NCBI RefSeq assembly: GCF_014839805.1
Contig: NC_051130.1
Location: forward strand, 6,386,001-6,450,000
Reading direction: 5' to 3'
From: Manduca sexta
Taxonomy: Eukaryota > Arthropoda > Insecta > Lepidoptera > Sphingidae
DNA: 64,000 nt
A program made the translations under genes and the position numbers. Of the stretch, positions 21,002 to 31,455 are shown in pieces (the first letter of the stretch is position 1; every line of letters begins with the position of its first letter). Below the pieces are notes generated by a model that saw only the letters and a list, made by a program, of their open reading frames with translations, ran no database searches and was not told the DNA's origin.

Positions 21002-24000
21002 GTAAGCCTAGACGCGAGCAATAAATCCAATTCTGTTGAGCAATATGTATAGAATCTGCATTGTGCATTGACAACGTCCATTCGAAAATATAATTGGGAA
21101 CATATTTATTACTATTACATTTGAATTAACAATCGGAGTTGTTGGCAAAAGCTCATGTAATATAAATTAATTATAGCCCACAGAGGTCTATGCTATTTAG
21201 ACTTTTATATGGTAGTACACAATGCAGTCAATTATCCTTTGACGAAAGCAAATGGGCCGCGAACGTGAGCCTGATCACTCGTCAGTCAACAATGTCGTCT
21301 GCAACGCGGGCTGTAAATCATTTGCCACTGGTCACAATACCGCCGGTCACTTTGTTTTGTGCGATGACGAACTCTATTCACCTTGGTTTTGCTGAATCAA
21401 TTTGTACGACAGGTGGTAACTCGATTTGCGTAATTAATGGTGATGGCTTTGTGTAAATAAGCAATAAAATATATTATTATTTCGTTGTGTAAACATATTA
21501 GTGGTTGAAAAATAGTTCTTTACTTTCAGCCTTGAAAATATCGAACAGTTCGTATATAATGAATGGTGAGTTTGCGGTGAGCGCGCCGGGCACTTACGAG
21601 GCGGCGGGCGCGCGCTTCGTCTACTCCCGCGGCGCCGGGCTTGACGTCATCTACGCGCACGGGCCCATACACTATCCCATCGACATCATGGTTAGCGTCC
21701 CTGTGCAATGATTCTTAGAAAGCTACCTAAAAGATTATAAAATATTCCAGAGCCACATTCCTAGGGTGTTGCTAAAAAATTTTTTGTAATCTTTTTGCTT
21801 ATACATTGCCTTTGCATTAGTCATACGCTCACGCTTACGTTGATGTAAATTCATATATGAATTTGGACTTGGTTTCGAAGATATTACAATAATGTATTTA
21901 CAATTCGCAGATATTATACACGCAACCAAATCCAAGTATTAAGTACGAGTATTTTACTGAAGCGACGGGTGATGATAAATCAGCTTCAGTCGCCGACCTA
22001 CCAGACATTCCTTCAACAGCTACTACTAAACATACGAGACGACATCATAACTTCGATGCTCATTCCAGAAGTCTCGGAGTTCCTAGGCATCCAGATTTAA
22101 CTAGCATGTCTAAGAAAGATTCTAATCACTCTCTAGACGAAAATTCTGGTGCCAACCGAAGATTTGCGTGGAAGATTTTGTCATACACACAATGTACGCG
22201 GAGTTGTGGTGGCGGTATACAGGTAAAGAAACCAAATGTGATATTCAAATACTACTAAAAATATGATAAAATTGAATACTATTATTACTAATATAGCAAC
22301 TGACGTGACGCATATGGAAGATAGTTAGGTAGATAGTTAGGTGGCGTTATTATAATTATAGCTTATGACACAGAAATTATTTATCGCCCATAAATGAGAA
22401 AATCTGCGGTTTGTTGTTATTACACTTGGAGCCGATGATTAAGACATTGTATGGCTTGGAACAATAAAGCAATTTTATAGATAGTTACAAGTTATTATTA
22501 GACATAGAACTAAGATTGAAAGCTAATAACAATTCCAGTTGGGAAAGTATCGTTGCGTGGAAATCACCAATGGGTCAGACAGAGAAGTATCTTCAGTTCA
22601 CTGCGCGGGATCTCCGCCTGCCGGCCGCAGACGACGATGTGGCAACACGGTGTGTCCACCACGATGGAGGGCAGCTGCGTGGTCAGCTTGTCCTCGCTGC
22701 GGACCCGCATCAAGAACTAGAATCGTTGGTTGCGTCCAGGATCATGCAAGGGGTATCACTAAGGTGAATAAATACTTGAATATTCAAAAACAAGATTTAA
22801 AAAATTTTGCTCTTTTGTTTATGGGTTAGTTGTTTTGTATTTATAGATAAGCGATCAAAAATGCCTGCCGCCGAAACCGTCAACGACAGAACCATGCGAC
22901 ATACCGAGATGCGACGACAACTACGGCATGAGGCATATCGAAACGAAACGACCGACGCAACGGGAGCATACAGACACCTTTCGCGAAGGGCCTGTCTACA
23001 CCGTGGCTGTCAACACCTCCGACATCGACATTGGCCCGGAATACAGTTTTAATGCACCAGCTGGATGGATTTACACGGAGTGGTCCGAGGTACGTTGCTT
23101 TTTCTTTGTTTACAGAACAGTTTAAACAGTTATATTGTATGACGGCAGTGACATCATTTCAACCTCTTAGCTGATTCATCGTTAATGGTTTACAGTTTTT
23201 TGGATGACTAATACGATGGTAAACTTTTGTTATTGAAATCTGGTAATATTCAGTGTACAGGATGGTGCGTGGGAGGTGGAGTCCAGACGCGGAATGTGCG
23301 TTGTGCTGATCCTTCAGGATGTGCTCCGAGGAAAGAGCCTGAAGCAACTCGTACATGCACCCTGCGCTTGCCTTGCGAGCCTCTCGAAGGTCAATGGTTT
23401 ACGAGTAAGTAATCTTGTACAGTGAATTTTGAAATATCTGCACTATTTTATACAACAGTGATTAAAATAGTATCTACATTAAAATATTTTTTTTTTATTT
23501 TAAATAATTGGTTTTTATTTGAACTAACTATCTTAAGCATCAATTTAAGTAAATAGATTTTATTATATGACGTATATACTTTTGCTTTTTTGCCAGGCGA
23601 ATGGTCGAGATGCTCAGCCAAATGCGGAGGAAAACAAGTACGCAGTGTGTTGTGCATTGGTGGCACTGGAAGGCGCCTCAGGAACAATGCTTGCAAGGAG
23701 CCGAGACCAGATCACGAGAGGGATTGCGGAGGCGAGTGTCCTCCTACTTGGTACTTCAGCGATTGGAGCCAGGTAAATCGATTTTGTAATTTGTAATAAT
23801 GTTTGGAAAGTTAGGTGTAGTGTTGAATTGCTTGTAGAGATTTTTTATGGTATCATGTTTAAATATTTAATTAAGTTTTAGCGAACGAATAATTTAGGGA
23901 CTTTGACATGTCACCTATAGAGAGTAGATCAAAATTAGAGGTTAACATGTTTAATAGAATTTATTTACACGACGACAAATGATGTGTGCATTTATTGACA

Positions 24001-26537
24001 TAATATTTTAATATTTTTAATTGGTTTAAATACAATATAGTCAAATATATACTCATTAAAAATAATAACAACTTTATTGAAATTAACTACCTAAACGCGG
24101 TAGGGCACTGGTGTAATTTTTTCCAAGTATATCTCGTCGATAAATTACAAAATAACACCTACGCTAATGAATGTGGTGTTGCGTTAAGCGTTTCCATTAT
24201 TAATTGAACTCAGCGCCTTGTGATTGATACTCTAATTAACGGAGCGTGTTGTTACTTCTCGTTAGTATTAATATAATGTGACACTGTTCAATGAACCCAG
24301 GTCTCAATTTCATTGAGCCCACCTATTCCGAGGTCGCGTAAATTAAAAGATTGAATCAATCCTGCACGATGTTGAATTGTTATGACATCTATTTGTGCAT
24401 CGTAAATGATTCTGACACGTCCGCGTATCATATTTTAGATTTGCATCTTGAAGAAGAGTGTCTAGATAACATGGCTCTATTAGTTCTGAGTATCAAGGTT
24501 TATAAAAAGGACGTTTATATAACACATTTAAATTTATATGACATCTTAGATGAAATCTAAAGTTGTTTTAATTACTATGCAACAAGAAGATTTCAGATTT
24601 TTGTAAATATTTAAACCGTTTTATTAAAATGATTTATACCAAAAAATTTAAGACACTTACAGCGTAAGTAAATAGGTTCTATCGGCGTAGTATGAAGTAG
24701 TTTTTATATATTAGAACATGTACAGCACTTTTTTGTATGACTTGTTTACACCGATTATCTGATATTATGTTCAGATATTAATAAAATAAAATAATCCATT
24801 TCCCGTGCATGGGACATTGTTCCTTCACTGTCGGAGTGCAAAGATGATAAATGCCATTCAACAAAAATCGAGTAAGCATCGATGACTTGATACAGTGTTG
24901 AGATATTTATAAAACAAAATAATCCATTTTCAGTGCATGGGCAATTGTTCCTTTACTGTGGGAGTGCAAAGACGAACAGTGGTGTGCACCCACGAGGAAA
25001 TCGATGGAGAGAGTGGCGAGACAGACTGCAAGGAATCTCCGCCTCAATCTCATCGGACTTGCGAGCTGAGCTGCTCCAATTTATCTACCTTGCCACCTGA
25101 TCTGACTATAGGTATGTCGTGGTTGAGACTTAATGTCCGGAATTAGGGTTTAATTTATCTTGCTCCCTAATCTATTCATAGGTGTGCAATTAGTTTCAAT
25201 TTTAATCTTATTCTAAGGAATTAGGGTTTATAGTTCTTCAACGAATGATAATGATGATTTGGGAGTTAGATTCCTGAAAGCCCAAGTCCGGGCCCGTAAC
25301 ACATACGTAATTCCTTTTTAGGATTGTAGATGGTGGAGGTCGTTTAACATCGCTCACTTAGTCATTTGCTGGCATATGCTATGAAAGTATTCCTAGATCG
25401 AATAAGTTGCTGTAAGTGTGTGTAATAGTTCTTTCGGGATAAAAGTCTTGCTTTATATTTTCTTGGGATAAAAAGCCTGTAGCACTCAGGAGTAATGCAG
25501 CGTCCTATTGAAAAAAAAATCAAGTAGTTCCAGATATTAGTCCCTACAAACAAATTGACACACTTTTTTTCTTTATAATATTAGTATAAATAAATTTGTA
25601 CCGTTTAATTCAGCTGCAAATCGCGAATGATTTTATTGATTCTACAGACTTACTGTACTTTACTGTAGAAAATTTATTCTGAGTGTACCATTACGTTCTT
25701 CGGTCTGCAGTCGTTTACTACTACTACTTACTTTTGACTTTTTACGCTGCGTACGTGTGGAACAAGTATTTTTATAATTTTTGTTTTATTTGGTTAGTTA
25801 ATTTGCACCTTCGGGTCAAAAAAATAATTGTACTTACCTATGTAATCTGACATAGTGTTTAAATATTTCCAGAGTCTCAAAAAGTATCGGGTTATGAAGG
25901 CACCAGCACGCAGATTAACACTGCTAGAGGTGTTAGAACAAAAGGTAAAGTTTCAGTTGGTACTTCGTATCGTCTAATTCACTAGAAATATATTATAAAA
26001 TAAAGTTCTGAATTTAATTAAGATCTATTGTCTTATTTCATGCTACAAGGTCTAACAAACCTTGTCTTCAAATAAAATTATTGTATGGAATATATGAAGT
26101 GAATGATAGCCTAGTTGGAAATGGAACGGCGTGCCGAGACAAAGGTTCGCATGTTCGAAACCAAAGACGCACACCACTGACTTTTCGATGTTACGCGTGT
26201 ATTGTTTACTTTAGCGAGGAAGGAAAACTTCGTGAAGAAACCTGTATATCTAAGTATTCTCCATAATAATTTCGAGGGTATATGAAGTCTGCCATCCTGA
26301 ACTAAACCAGCGTTGTGGAGATTAAGACCTAAAACCCTCTTAGTAGTAGATTTCTGTGCTCAGCAATGGGCAATATATAATACAAGCCTGGTATTATTTA
26401 TTACATTTTATGGAATATATATGTGTTTTCTTTCAGACTGTGAAGATAAACTACCCAACTGCATGCTAGCGGTGCAAGCTCGACTTTGTCACTACAAATA
26501 TTATATTCAGAACTGCTGCGATTCTTGCAGAGTCTAA
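20818..26537 (+). CDS. ADAMTS-like secreted matrix protein A (C-terminal 600 residues)
   Basis: Ten exons with GT/AG borders: 20818-21001, 21530-21690, 21911-22222, 22539-22763, 22847-23089, 23254-23404, 23597-23772, 24934-25111, 25873-25944 and 26437-26537. Together they make 1803 bases, an open frame of 600 residues plus stop. The order is ADAMTS spacer (exons 1-2), a His/Ser-rich linker, five thrombospondin type-1 repeats with W-x-x-W and paired cysteines, a short linker and a six-cysteine PLAC domain. There is no metalloprotease domain, so this is an ADAMTS-like family member; Drosophila Lonely heart, which anchors the collagen-like Pericardin around the heart, is the insect relative I know. 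Signal peptide, first TSP1 and Cys-rich part must lie upstream and were not found. A close paralogue runs on the opposite strand at 36696-45483. Confidence 0.9.
21530..21690 (+). CDS. Gene A exon 2 (spacer)
   Basis: Acceptor TACTTTCAG, donor GTTAGC, phase 1 in and 0 out. It encodes SYIMNGEFAVSAPGTYEAAG and YAHGPIHYPID. It matches gene B in 46 of 54 residues and shares a 35-base identical tract with it (21580-21614). Confidence 0.92.
21911..22222 (+). CDS. Gene A exon 3 (linker and first half of a TSP1 repeat)
   Basis: Acceptor TTCGCAG, donor GTAAAG, 104 codons in phase 0. A His/Arg/Ser-rich linker (TKHTRRHHNFDAHSRS) leads to WKILSYTQCTRSCGGGIQ, the W and CxxxCGG signature of a thrombospondin type-1 repeat. 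Confidence 0.9.
22539..22763 (+). CDS. Gene A exon 4 (TSP1 repeats 1 and 2)
   Basis: Acceptor AATTCCAG, donor GTGAAT, 75 codons. It completes repeat 1 (GKYRCVEI, CGNTVCPP) and opens repeat 2 (RWRAAAWSACPRCG, RTRIVGCVQDHARG). The intron in front of it (22223-22538) has no counterpart in gene B. Confidence 0.9.
22847..23089 (+). CDS. Gene A exon 5 (end of TSP1-2, linker, start of TSP1-3)
   Basis: Acceptor TTTATAG, donor GTACGT, 81 codons. ISDQKCLPPKPSTTEPCDIP closes repeat 2. A linker with DTFREGPV follows, and WIYTEWSE starts repeat 3. Confidence 0.9.
23254..23404 (+). CDS. Gene A exon 6 (TSP1-3)
   Basis: The acceptor AATATTCAG at 23253 was chosen over the CAG six bases later because it keeps the repeat's first cysteine (CTGWCVGGGVQ) and the phase. 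The donor is GTAAGT, phase 1 out. Confidence 0.88.
23597..23772 (+). CDS. Gene A exon 7 (TSP1-4)
   Basis: Acceptor TTGCCAG, donor GTAAAT. It encodes EWSRCSAKCGGKQVRSVLC and CPPTWYFSDWSQ. Its length of 176 bases equals the matching exon of gene B. Confidence 0.9.
23773..24780. other. Gene A intron 7, no feature recognised
   Basis: AT-rich intron DNA. Apart from the duplicated exon piece at its 3' end, nothing stands out. Confidence 0.6.
24797..24855 (+). pseudogene. Decayed duplicate of the 5' part of gene A exon 8
   Basis: The segment around 24806 ('tgcatgggacattgttcc', 'gtcggagtgcaaagatg') repeats the acceptor region and the first part of exon 8, 128 bases upstream. The acceptor AG is lost (tttcccg in place of ttttcag) and a base change breaks the frame context, so it should be spliced past. 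Confidence 0.75.
24934..25111 (+). CDS. Gene A exon 8 (TSP1-5 and linker)
   Basis: Acceptor CATTTTCAG, donor GTATGT, phase 0 in and 1 out. CMGNCSFTVGVQRRTVVC is the repeat core, and CKESPPQSHRTCELSC closes it. Confidence 0.9.
25432..25590 (-). mobile_element. Small Helitron-like fragment in gene A intron 8
   Basis: It has 'ttcgggataaaagtc', 'ttgggataaaaagcctgtag' and a right end 'tttataatattagtataa', the inverted 5' terminus typical of short lepidopteran Helitrons. The 3' hairpin end is not preserved. Confidence 0.5.
25873..25944 (+). CDS. Gene A exon 9 (short linker)
   Basis: Acceptor ATTTCCAG, donor GTAAAG, 72 bases. The content (ESQKVSGYEGTSTQINTARG) is not conserved in sequence, but the matching exon of gene B is also 72 bases with the same phase. 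Confidence 0.8.
26095..26400 (+). repeat. tRNA-derived SINE, second family
   Basis: Its motifs 'gaggaaggaaaacttcgtgaagaaacctg', split here as gaggaaggaaaacttcg and tgaagaaacctg, then 'aaaccagcgttgtgg' and 'cagcaatgggcaatatataa', match the clearer copy at 55860-56150 in the same order. It sits inside gene A's last intron. Confidence 0.65.
26437..26537 (+). CDS. Gene A exon 10 (PLAC domain and stop)
   Basis: Acceptor TCTTTCAG. It encodes DCEDKLPNCMLAVQARLC and YIQNCCDSC, the six-cysteine PLAC (protease and lacunin) domain that ends ADAMTS-like proteins and papilins, then TAA. Confidence 0.93.
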
Positions 26538-26625
26538 AACAGCCATTACATTTAACATGCAATCTCTTAATCTGGTATTTTCAGGACGTTTCCGTCGATT
26601 TTTTTCCACCGACGATGCTATATTT

Positions 26626-26876
26626 CGATGGCTTCTAAGTAAACTATCGTATCTGACAAAATTGCGATATTCCCTTATTTACAGTTTTGTTATGTAGGTA
26701 CAGTTTACTACCAAAACCCATTAAAAAAGGTAGTAAATGATTGTTAATAAAGTGTTTTCTCGTTTATTAACTTTTGAATGGAATGAGTTTCGTATTAAAC
26801 AATACCTTAATAACGAAACGCTAAAATGTGAATGTCGCAATGTTTTCAGATACGATAGTTTATTTAGGAGCCATCG
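26626..26876. mobile_element. MITE copy 1, 251 bp
   Basis: The left end cgatggcttctaagtaaact and the inverted right end cgatggctcctaaataaact continue in parallel for about 46 bases (…atcgtatctga…). Long terminal inverted repeats, small size and no coding frame indicate a non-autonomous DNA element. Confidence 0.7.
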
Positions 26877-27938
26877 CTTTGATATATTGTGCGCTCAGCA
26901 AATTTTAGGCGCGTTGTCATGTAAAATAAGTCTTTTGCATAGACCCATAAGATAAAATTTCCAATGAAGTTATAGAAAAAAAATCCACCAGATTTTATTG
27001 GTGCATTTGTACAGCTCCGTTCTTCCTATTTGCTTATTAATTAGCTTTAAGAAATTTAACTTAGCCTTTAAATCAAATTCTGACTAATCAGTGCAAACAG
27101 TATTGACATCTTAATTGTAATATTAACTGAACCCAATAAAAGGTTTTAGATCGTTGCAATAATAGACCTCAAAATTTACGCAAAATTCGCATCCGAATTT
27201 TCTCAAATAAATATTAACTCCAATATTAACATTTATAGCTCGCTGCCAACTAGCATTGCCATTTATTTGATTAATTATCTTGTACATATCATATTTGGTA
27301 ACATTTCATATATTTTTAACATTAAAGTATCTATTTTGCTTATTGGTGTGATATTTAATATAAGCATACTTATAGAATATGATTTTATTAAGATTAGATA
27401 ATAAAAAAATATGAAATCATGACGTAAAATAGTCTTACAATATATATTCAATGTAATTCTCTTAAATTATATTTATGCGTGTACGATGAGCGTTTGTACA
27501 TAGTAAGTCATGAACAGTAAAATAGATTAAACACACGGAAGTTTTTATTTTCATTTATTAACCTTATTTTTAAACCCGTAGTGTTCAAATTTCAACATTT
27601 ATGAACAATATGCTAAAAGTAGCATGTTGACATACAATATTTCATGATATACAATTAAAACAATATCTGTATATTGATTAAAATATACAGATTTGTTTGT
27701 TTAAATACAGTTACATACTTTTTATTACATTTAGGCACAACTACTAAATAATGTATATTATTTACATTAAAACGTTTAATGCTTAATTTTTAGATGCTAT
27801 TTGTATGTATTAAGGCGGCCATCAAATTGACGCACTAACCATATTAGTAGAAGCTGATTTGTTCGAAATTTATGTATAAAGGAAAAAAGATATATCTACA
27901 GTGTTATTTTACTTTAGTGGATTAAATTTTTTTCTAAT

Positions 27939-28189
27939 CGATGGCTCCTAAGTAAACTATCGTATTTGAAAAAATAGTGATATCCACTTTTTTAACGTTT
28001 CGTTATTAAGGCACTGTTTACTACCAAAACCATAAAAAAGATGTTAATAAATGATTTTTAATTTAAGTTTGTATTTTTTTTTTTCATTTATTAACTTTTG
28101 AATTAAAAGGGTTTGATAAACAGAAGAAACGCTAAAAAGTGAATATTGCTATTTCTCCAGATACAAAAGTTTACTTCGAATCCATTGTA
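27939..28189. mobile_element. MITE copy 2, 251 bp, more decayed
   Basis: It has the same length and left end (cgatggctcctaagtaaact) as the copy at 26626, with a diverged right end (ttcgaatccattg). Internal motifs 'gtttactaccaaaac' and 'ttattaacttttgaat' match. Confidence 0.65.
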
Positions 28190-28465
28190 ATGTGAATATC
28201 ATATCATTCATTTCATAGTGAAAATATGCCTAAAATTGTTGTTACCATGCATTACCTCCTAAAATAAATACACATCATTTTAATTTGCAACCAATACTAT
28301 AAGATGAACCATTGAATAAATAGCATTTGGTAGTTTAACAATTTCAAAATTACCAATTTTTATTTATGTGCATATTTCCGCCAGTAACTCATTTGGTGTA
28401 AATGTACAGAACGAGTGCCCAAGACCGTTTGCTCGGCCGAGGGCCTTAAATATGCTTTTAGCAAT

Positions 28466-28752
28466 TTAACGCCTATTAAATTTTTTCACCAAATTAAGCA
28501 TAGTAAACGATAAAACTCCACACAGAGCCATAATAGTTAATGATATAGATAGATTAGCGTTTATATCACCTAGAAGGGTTCTGTACAAATCATTGAAGCC
28601 AAAGCATAATGAGAGAAATGCGACAGATATCGTTAAAATTCCTACGCAAATGTGTACTAGTCGGAATAGCAGAGTAGAGAGATGCTTCGGGAATATCAAG
28701 TTCATAACTCCTCCAACGAGACTCACAACTGTCAGTATGAATGCGATGAAAC
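28466..28752 (-). CDS. b561 gene 1, exon 3
   Basis: Acceptor ATTTTCAG. It encodes the last three helices with H171 and ends NRR-stop. Confidence 0.87.
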
Positions 28753-30750
28753 CTGAAAATACATATAAAGTCAATTAATCAATCAGCCTATCGCCGTCTA
28801 CTATAGCACTTTCTCCTACCCAAGTGTGTAAGTACCTAATATAAACTATTTATTGTTAGTGTATACAAGTTGGGTTTTAAGTAGAGCAGAGACTTTCCCG
28901 CCCTCACACCCACCACTACAACTCCTGTAAGCCGGGATCAGCAGTGGCACGAATTTTATGACACCGAGCAGTGAAGCTCGGCGAGTCTCAAGGAAAACTA
29001 ATATGTCATTATCCCGCAACGAAATTAATCAAATAGAAAGATAGGGAGGAGTTGGAAATATTAATTGTCCACTTCCCTCCAGAGCTATGCGGGTAACAAA
29101 ATCACGATGTAAGGAGGCGATTTAACCTCAAGGATAGGGACGTTTACAACTAGATAAGCTAGTTATAAAGCACCACGGATAAAATTAAATGAAAGGTAGA
29201 GCAGTAAAAGTAGAGCTACTTCTTGGTTATTACAGAAAAACTTTGTTAGGAATCAAGGGACAATTTTTTGAAGGTATTTCCATATGTATCCACTATTTAA
29301 AAAAAATGCACAGCCTCCAAATAATGAGCTACGAATTGAAAAAATATTGATGATTGATGTCTGCGATTTAAGTACTTAATGAGAATAATTTTGCTATGTT
29401 TTGGAGCAGTCGGTGAGAGTGCATAACCACCATCTGCAATGCACTTACGATTTCTTTATAATATGAGTGCTCCTCTATGATTACGTATCATCAGTTGACC
29501 TACTTATTCAATTGCTCATCGCATTCGCGTGAGTCTGTACTGTGAATTTGGTTCAAATTTGGAATAGTGACAGTGAAAGGTAAAGCGTACACACACATAC
29601 TCACACCTTTTATCCCCGAAGGTGTAGGCAAAGGCGCCATGATACACTCACTATCCGCCTTGTGTATTCCGTCCCATAATGTTTAAGGAACCATATGGGG
29701 CATCAGTTCTTGCCTTATAGGTAGAGGGATACATAAAATATTCTTTCAAATTAGAATTATAGGCTTGTTAGACATATTAATAAATCCGATCGACATCATA
29801 TTCCTAGTCGATTCCAACACATTAAAAAACATTTGTGAAACTTACCAAGTATGCCATGTGCAGACTGTAAATGATCAGTTAAACTTGCAAATCTGATAAT
29901 ACTGCCGACGATCGCCATAAGTGAACCAACTACTTGCATTACCAGGTGGATTATCTTCTTTTTTGGATACATCAGCGAGTTTGCCCAACTATGTGGACTA
30001 AATGTTAGGATAGCTTGACTCATCAAAATCACATACTGAAACAACAATTATGAGCACTTAAATGCAATAATATACAATACAAATACTCTTTATTGTAACA
30101 ATTTTTAAACAGAAAATCAGTTAAGATTGATACAATGCATGATGTACAAAGGACAGCCTTATCGCTGCAAGCGATCTTTTCCGGGCAAACTTTGAATGGA
30201 AAAAAACTAAAATCACACATAGACAGCGGCATATAACAAGAAGAAAGAAACAAACAAAAAGACAATACTAAATAAATCCTAATACATACAATGTTACAAG
30301 CTCTTAGATACAAGCAAAAAAAATACCAAGCAAAATAACCTTGAGAAAGTCCGTTTTAACAGTTTCTTTTGAATATAAAAATAACAAAGCTTACAGAATA
30401 TTTTTTCATTTACCAGAGCACGTTAAATAAAATTGAAAATAAAAACTACAAAAGTGACGACCCGAATAACTGGCAAAACATAATTAGGTCAATGTTGAGA
30501 AGTTTCATACCTGGATTGCGTTACTTACACCAAAAACACACAGCTGAATGTGTTGTGTCATAGAACTTGTTCCCACAAATATGTTGCTGAAAAGAAATGC
30601 ACTCAACGACACGGCACCAATTACTATGTGTGTTCCTGTCATAACCACGTTCATAATAACTGTTAAAGTTGGTGAATCTGGTGGAATATGATGAGGGCTT
30701 TCCATCATCACTGTTCCTGGAGGAGGTGGCGGCGGCGGTGGCGGCATCAT
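28466..30750 (-). CDS. Cytochrome b561-domain protein 1 (CYB561D2-like)
   Basis: Three exons: 30529-30750, 29846-30035 and 28466-28752, giving 232 residues. The ATG at 30750 is the first in frame; a stop lies just upstream. The N-terminus has nine prolines in a row. Hydrophobic segments match the six-helix b561 fold, and the four heme histidines are in place by alignment with human CYB561D2 as I remember it: H67 (HIQLCVFG), H104 (KKKIIHLVMQ), H134 (SAHGILG) and H171 (LFRLVHICVG). Such proteins are membrane di-heme reductases, often ascorbate-dependent, in endomembranes. Introns have donors GTAAGT and GTAAGT and sit at phases 0 and 1, identical to the neighbour upstream. AATAAA on the minus strand at 28359-28364 is a candidate polyadenylation signal. 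Confidence 0.88.
28753..29845. other. b561 gene 1 intron 2 with repeat debris
   Basis: It contains a truncated SINE (29592-29690) and a GC-richer stretch at 28905-29030 ('taagccgggatcagcagtgg', 'gagcagtgaagctcggcgag') that looks like part of an old retroelement I cannot name. Confidence 0.5.
29592..29690 (-). repeat. Truncated tRNA-derived SINE
   Basis: 'atccccgaaggtgtaggcaa' and 'gtgtattccgtcccataatg' match the 3' half of the SINE family at 47990 and 61720. The tRNA-like head is missing. Confidence 0.65.
29846..30035 (-). CDS. b561 gene 1, exon 2
   Basis: Acceptor TTGTTTCAG, donor GTAAG, phase 1 out. It begins YVILMSQAILTF and carries H104 and H134. Confidence 0.87.
30529..30750 (-). CDS. 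b561 gene 1, exon 1
   Basis: 74 codons from ATG to donor GTAAGT, phase 0. It holds the polyproline N-terminus, the first membrane helix (VVMTGTHIVIGAVSLSAFLF) and the first heme histidine. Confidence 0.85.
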
Positions 30751-31093
30751 TTTTAACGTCTTCACACGCTACAGGTTGGGATGTAACACTAAAATATCAG
30801 ATATCAATAAGTGTTATCTGAAATCCGTTATCATTGATTTAGTGATAGCGACCATCGATTGCGATAGTTTTCCCAGTTTAGGAATAGTTGTCTCGTAAAC
30901 TATTTGTTATGTCATAAAATTGTTTTCAAATTATCAACGTATTATGGAATAATCTGTATCTGCAATTACGATTGCAACAAGTTGCAAGTGTATTGTTAGT
31001 TATTCTTTTAGTAGTAATGTATTTATTATTTGGTCTACATTTTTACAATTCTTGACATATTTAGTCATTGTATAGGTATTTGAGTTTGAAACA

Positions 31094-31455
31094 TTATTGA
31101 TCGAAGTAGTAAATTAATGTCGCTTTGTATAAGTTATGAAATAAATTACCACTCCAACACAGTTTACAAATTATATTTCCAGTAAAAATCCAAAAATTGA
31201 TCGAAACGAATACAGTGAAGAGACAGGTAATGAAAATCAAAATTGAGTCAACTCCGATATTCCCTGTCCACATGCTAAAATGTTCAATTCGAAACGCTGC
31301 ACAAAGACTGAACGCTGAGAGAAAAATGCTGCACACCCCAGTCACGTAATGTATGAACTTGATCCAGAACACATTCAGACGGCTAAGTCTATTTGCATAC
31401 GTTACTAGAATCCCGTTGGCCAAGCTCGTCAAACTAGTAATTAGTGCACATAAAC
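31094..31455 (-). CDS. b561 gene 2, exon 3
   Basis: Acceptor TTATTCCAG. It encodes three hydrophobic helices with H169 and ends YYFDQ-stop. Confidence 0.85.

Larger units (their letters stand above)
26538..28465. other. Intergenic region between gene A and the b561 pair
   Basis: It holds the two MITE copies listed separately and otherwise AT-rich DNA. An AATAAA at 27135-27140 is one possible polyadenylation signal for gene A, but several such hexamers occur. Confidence 0.5.

Noticed and set aside
30029..30313. 94-codon minus-strand frame in the intron of b561 gene 1
   Set aside because: It overlaps the true exon 2 acceptor in another frame and lacks any domain.
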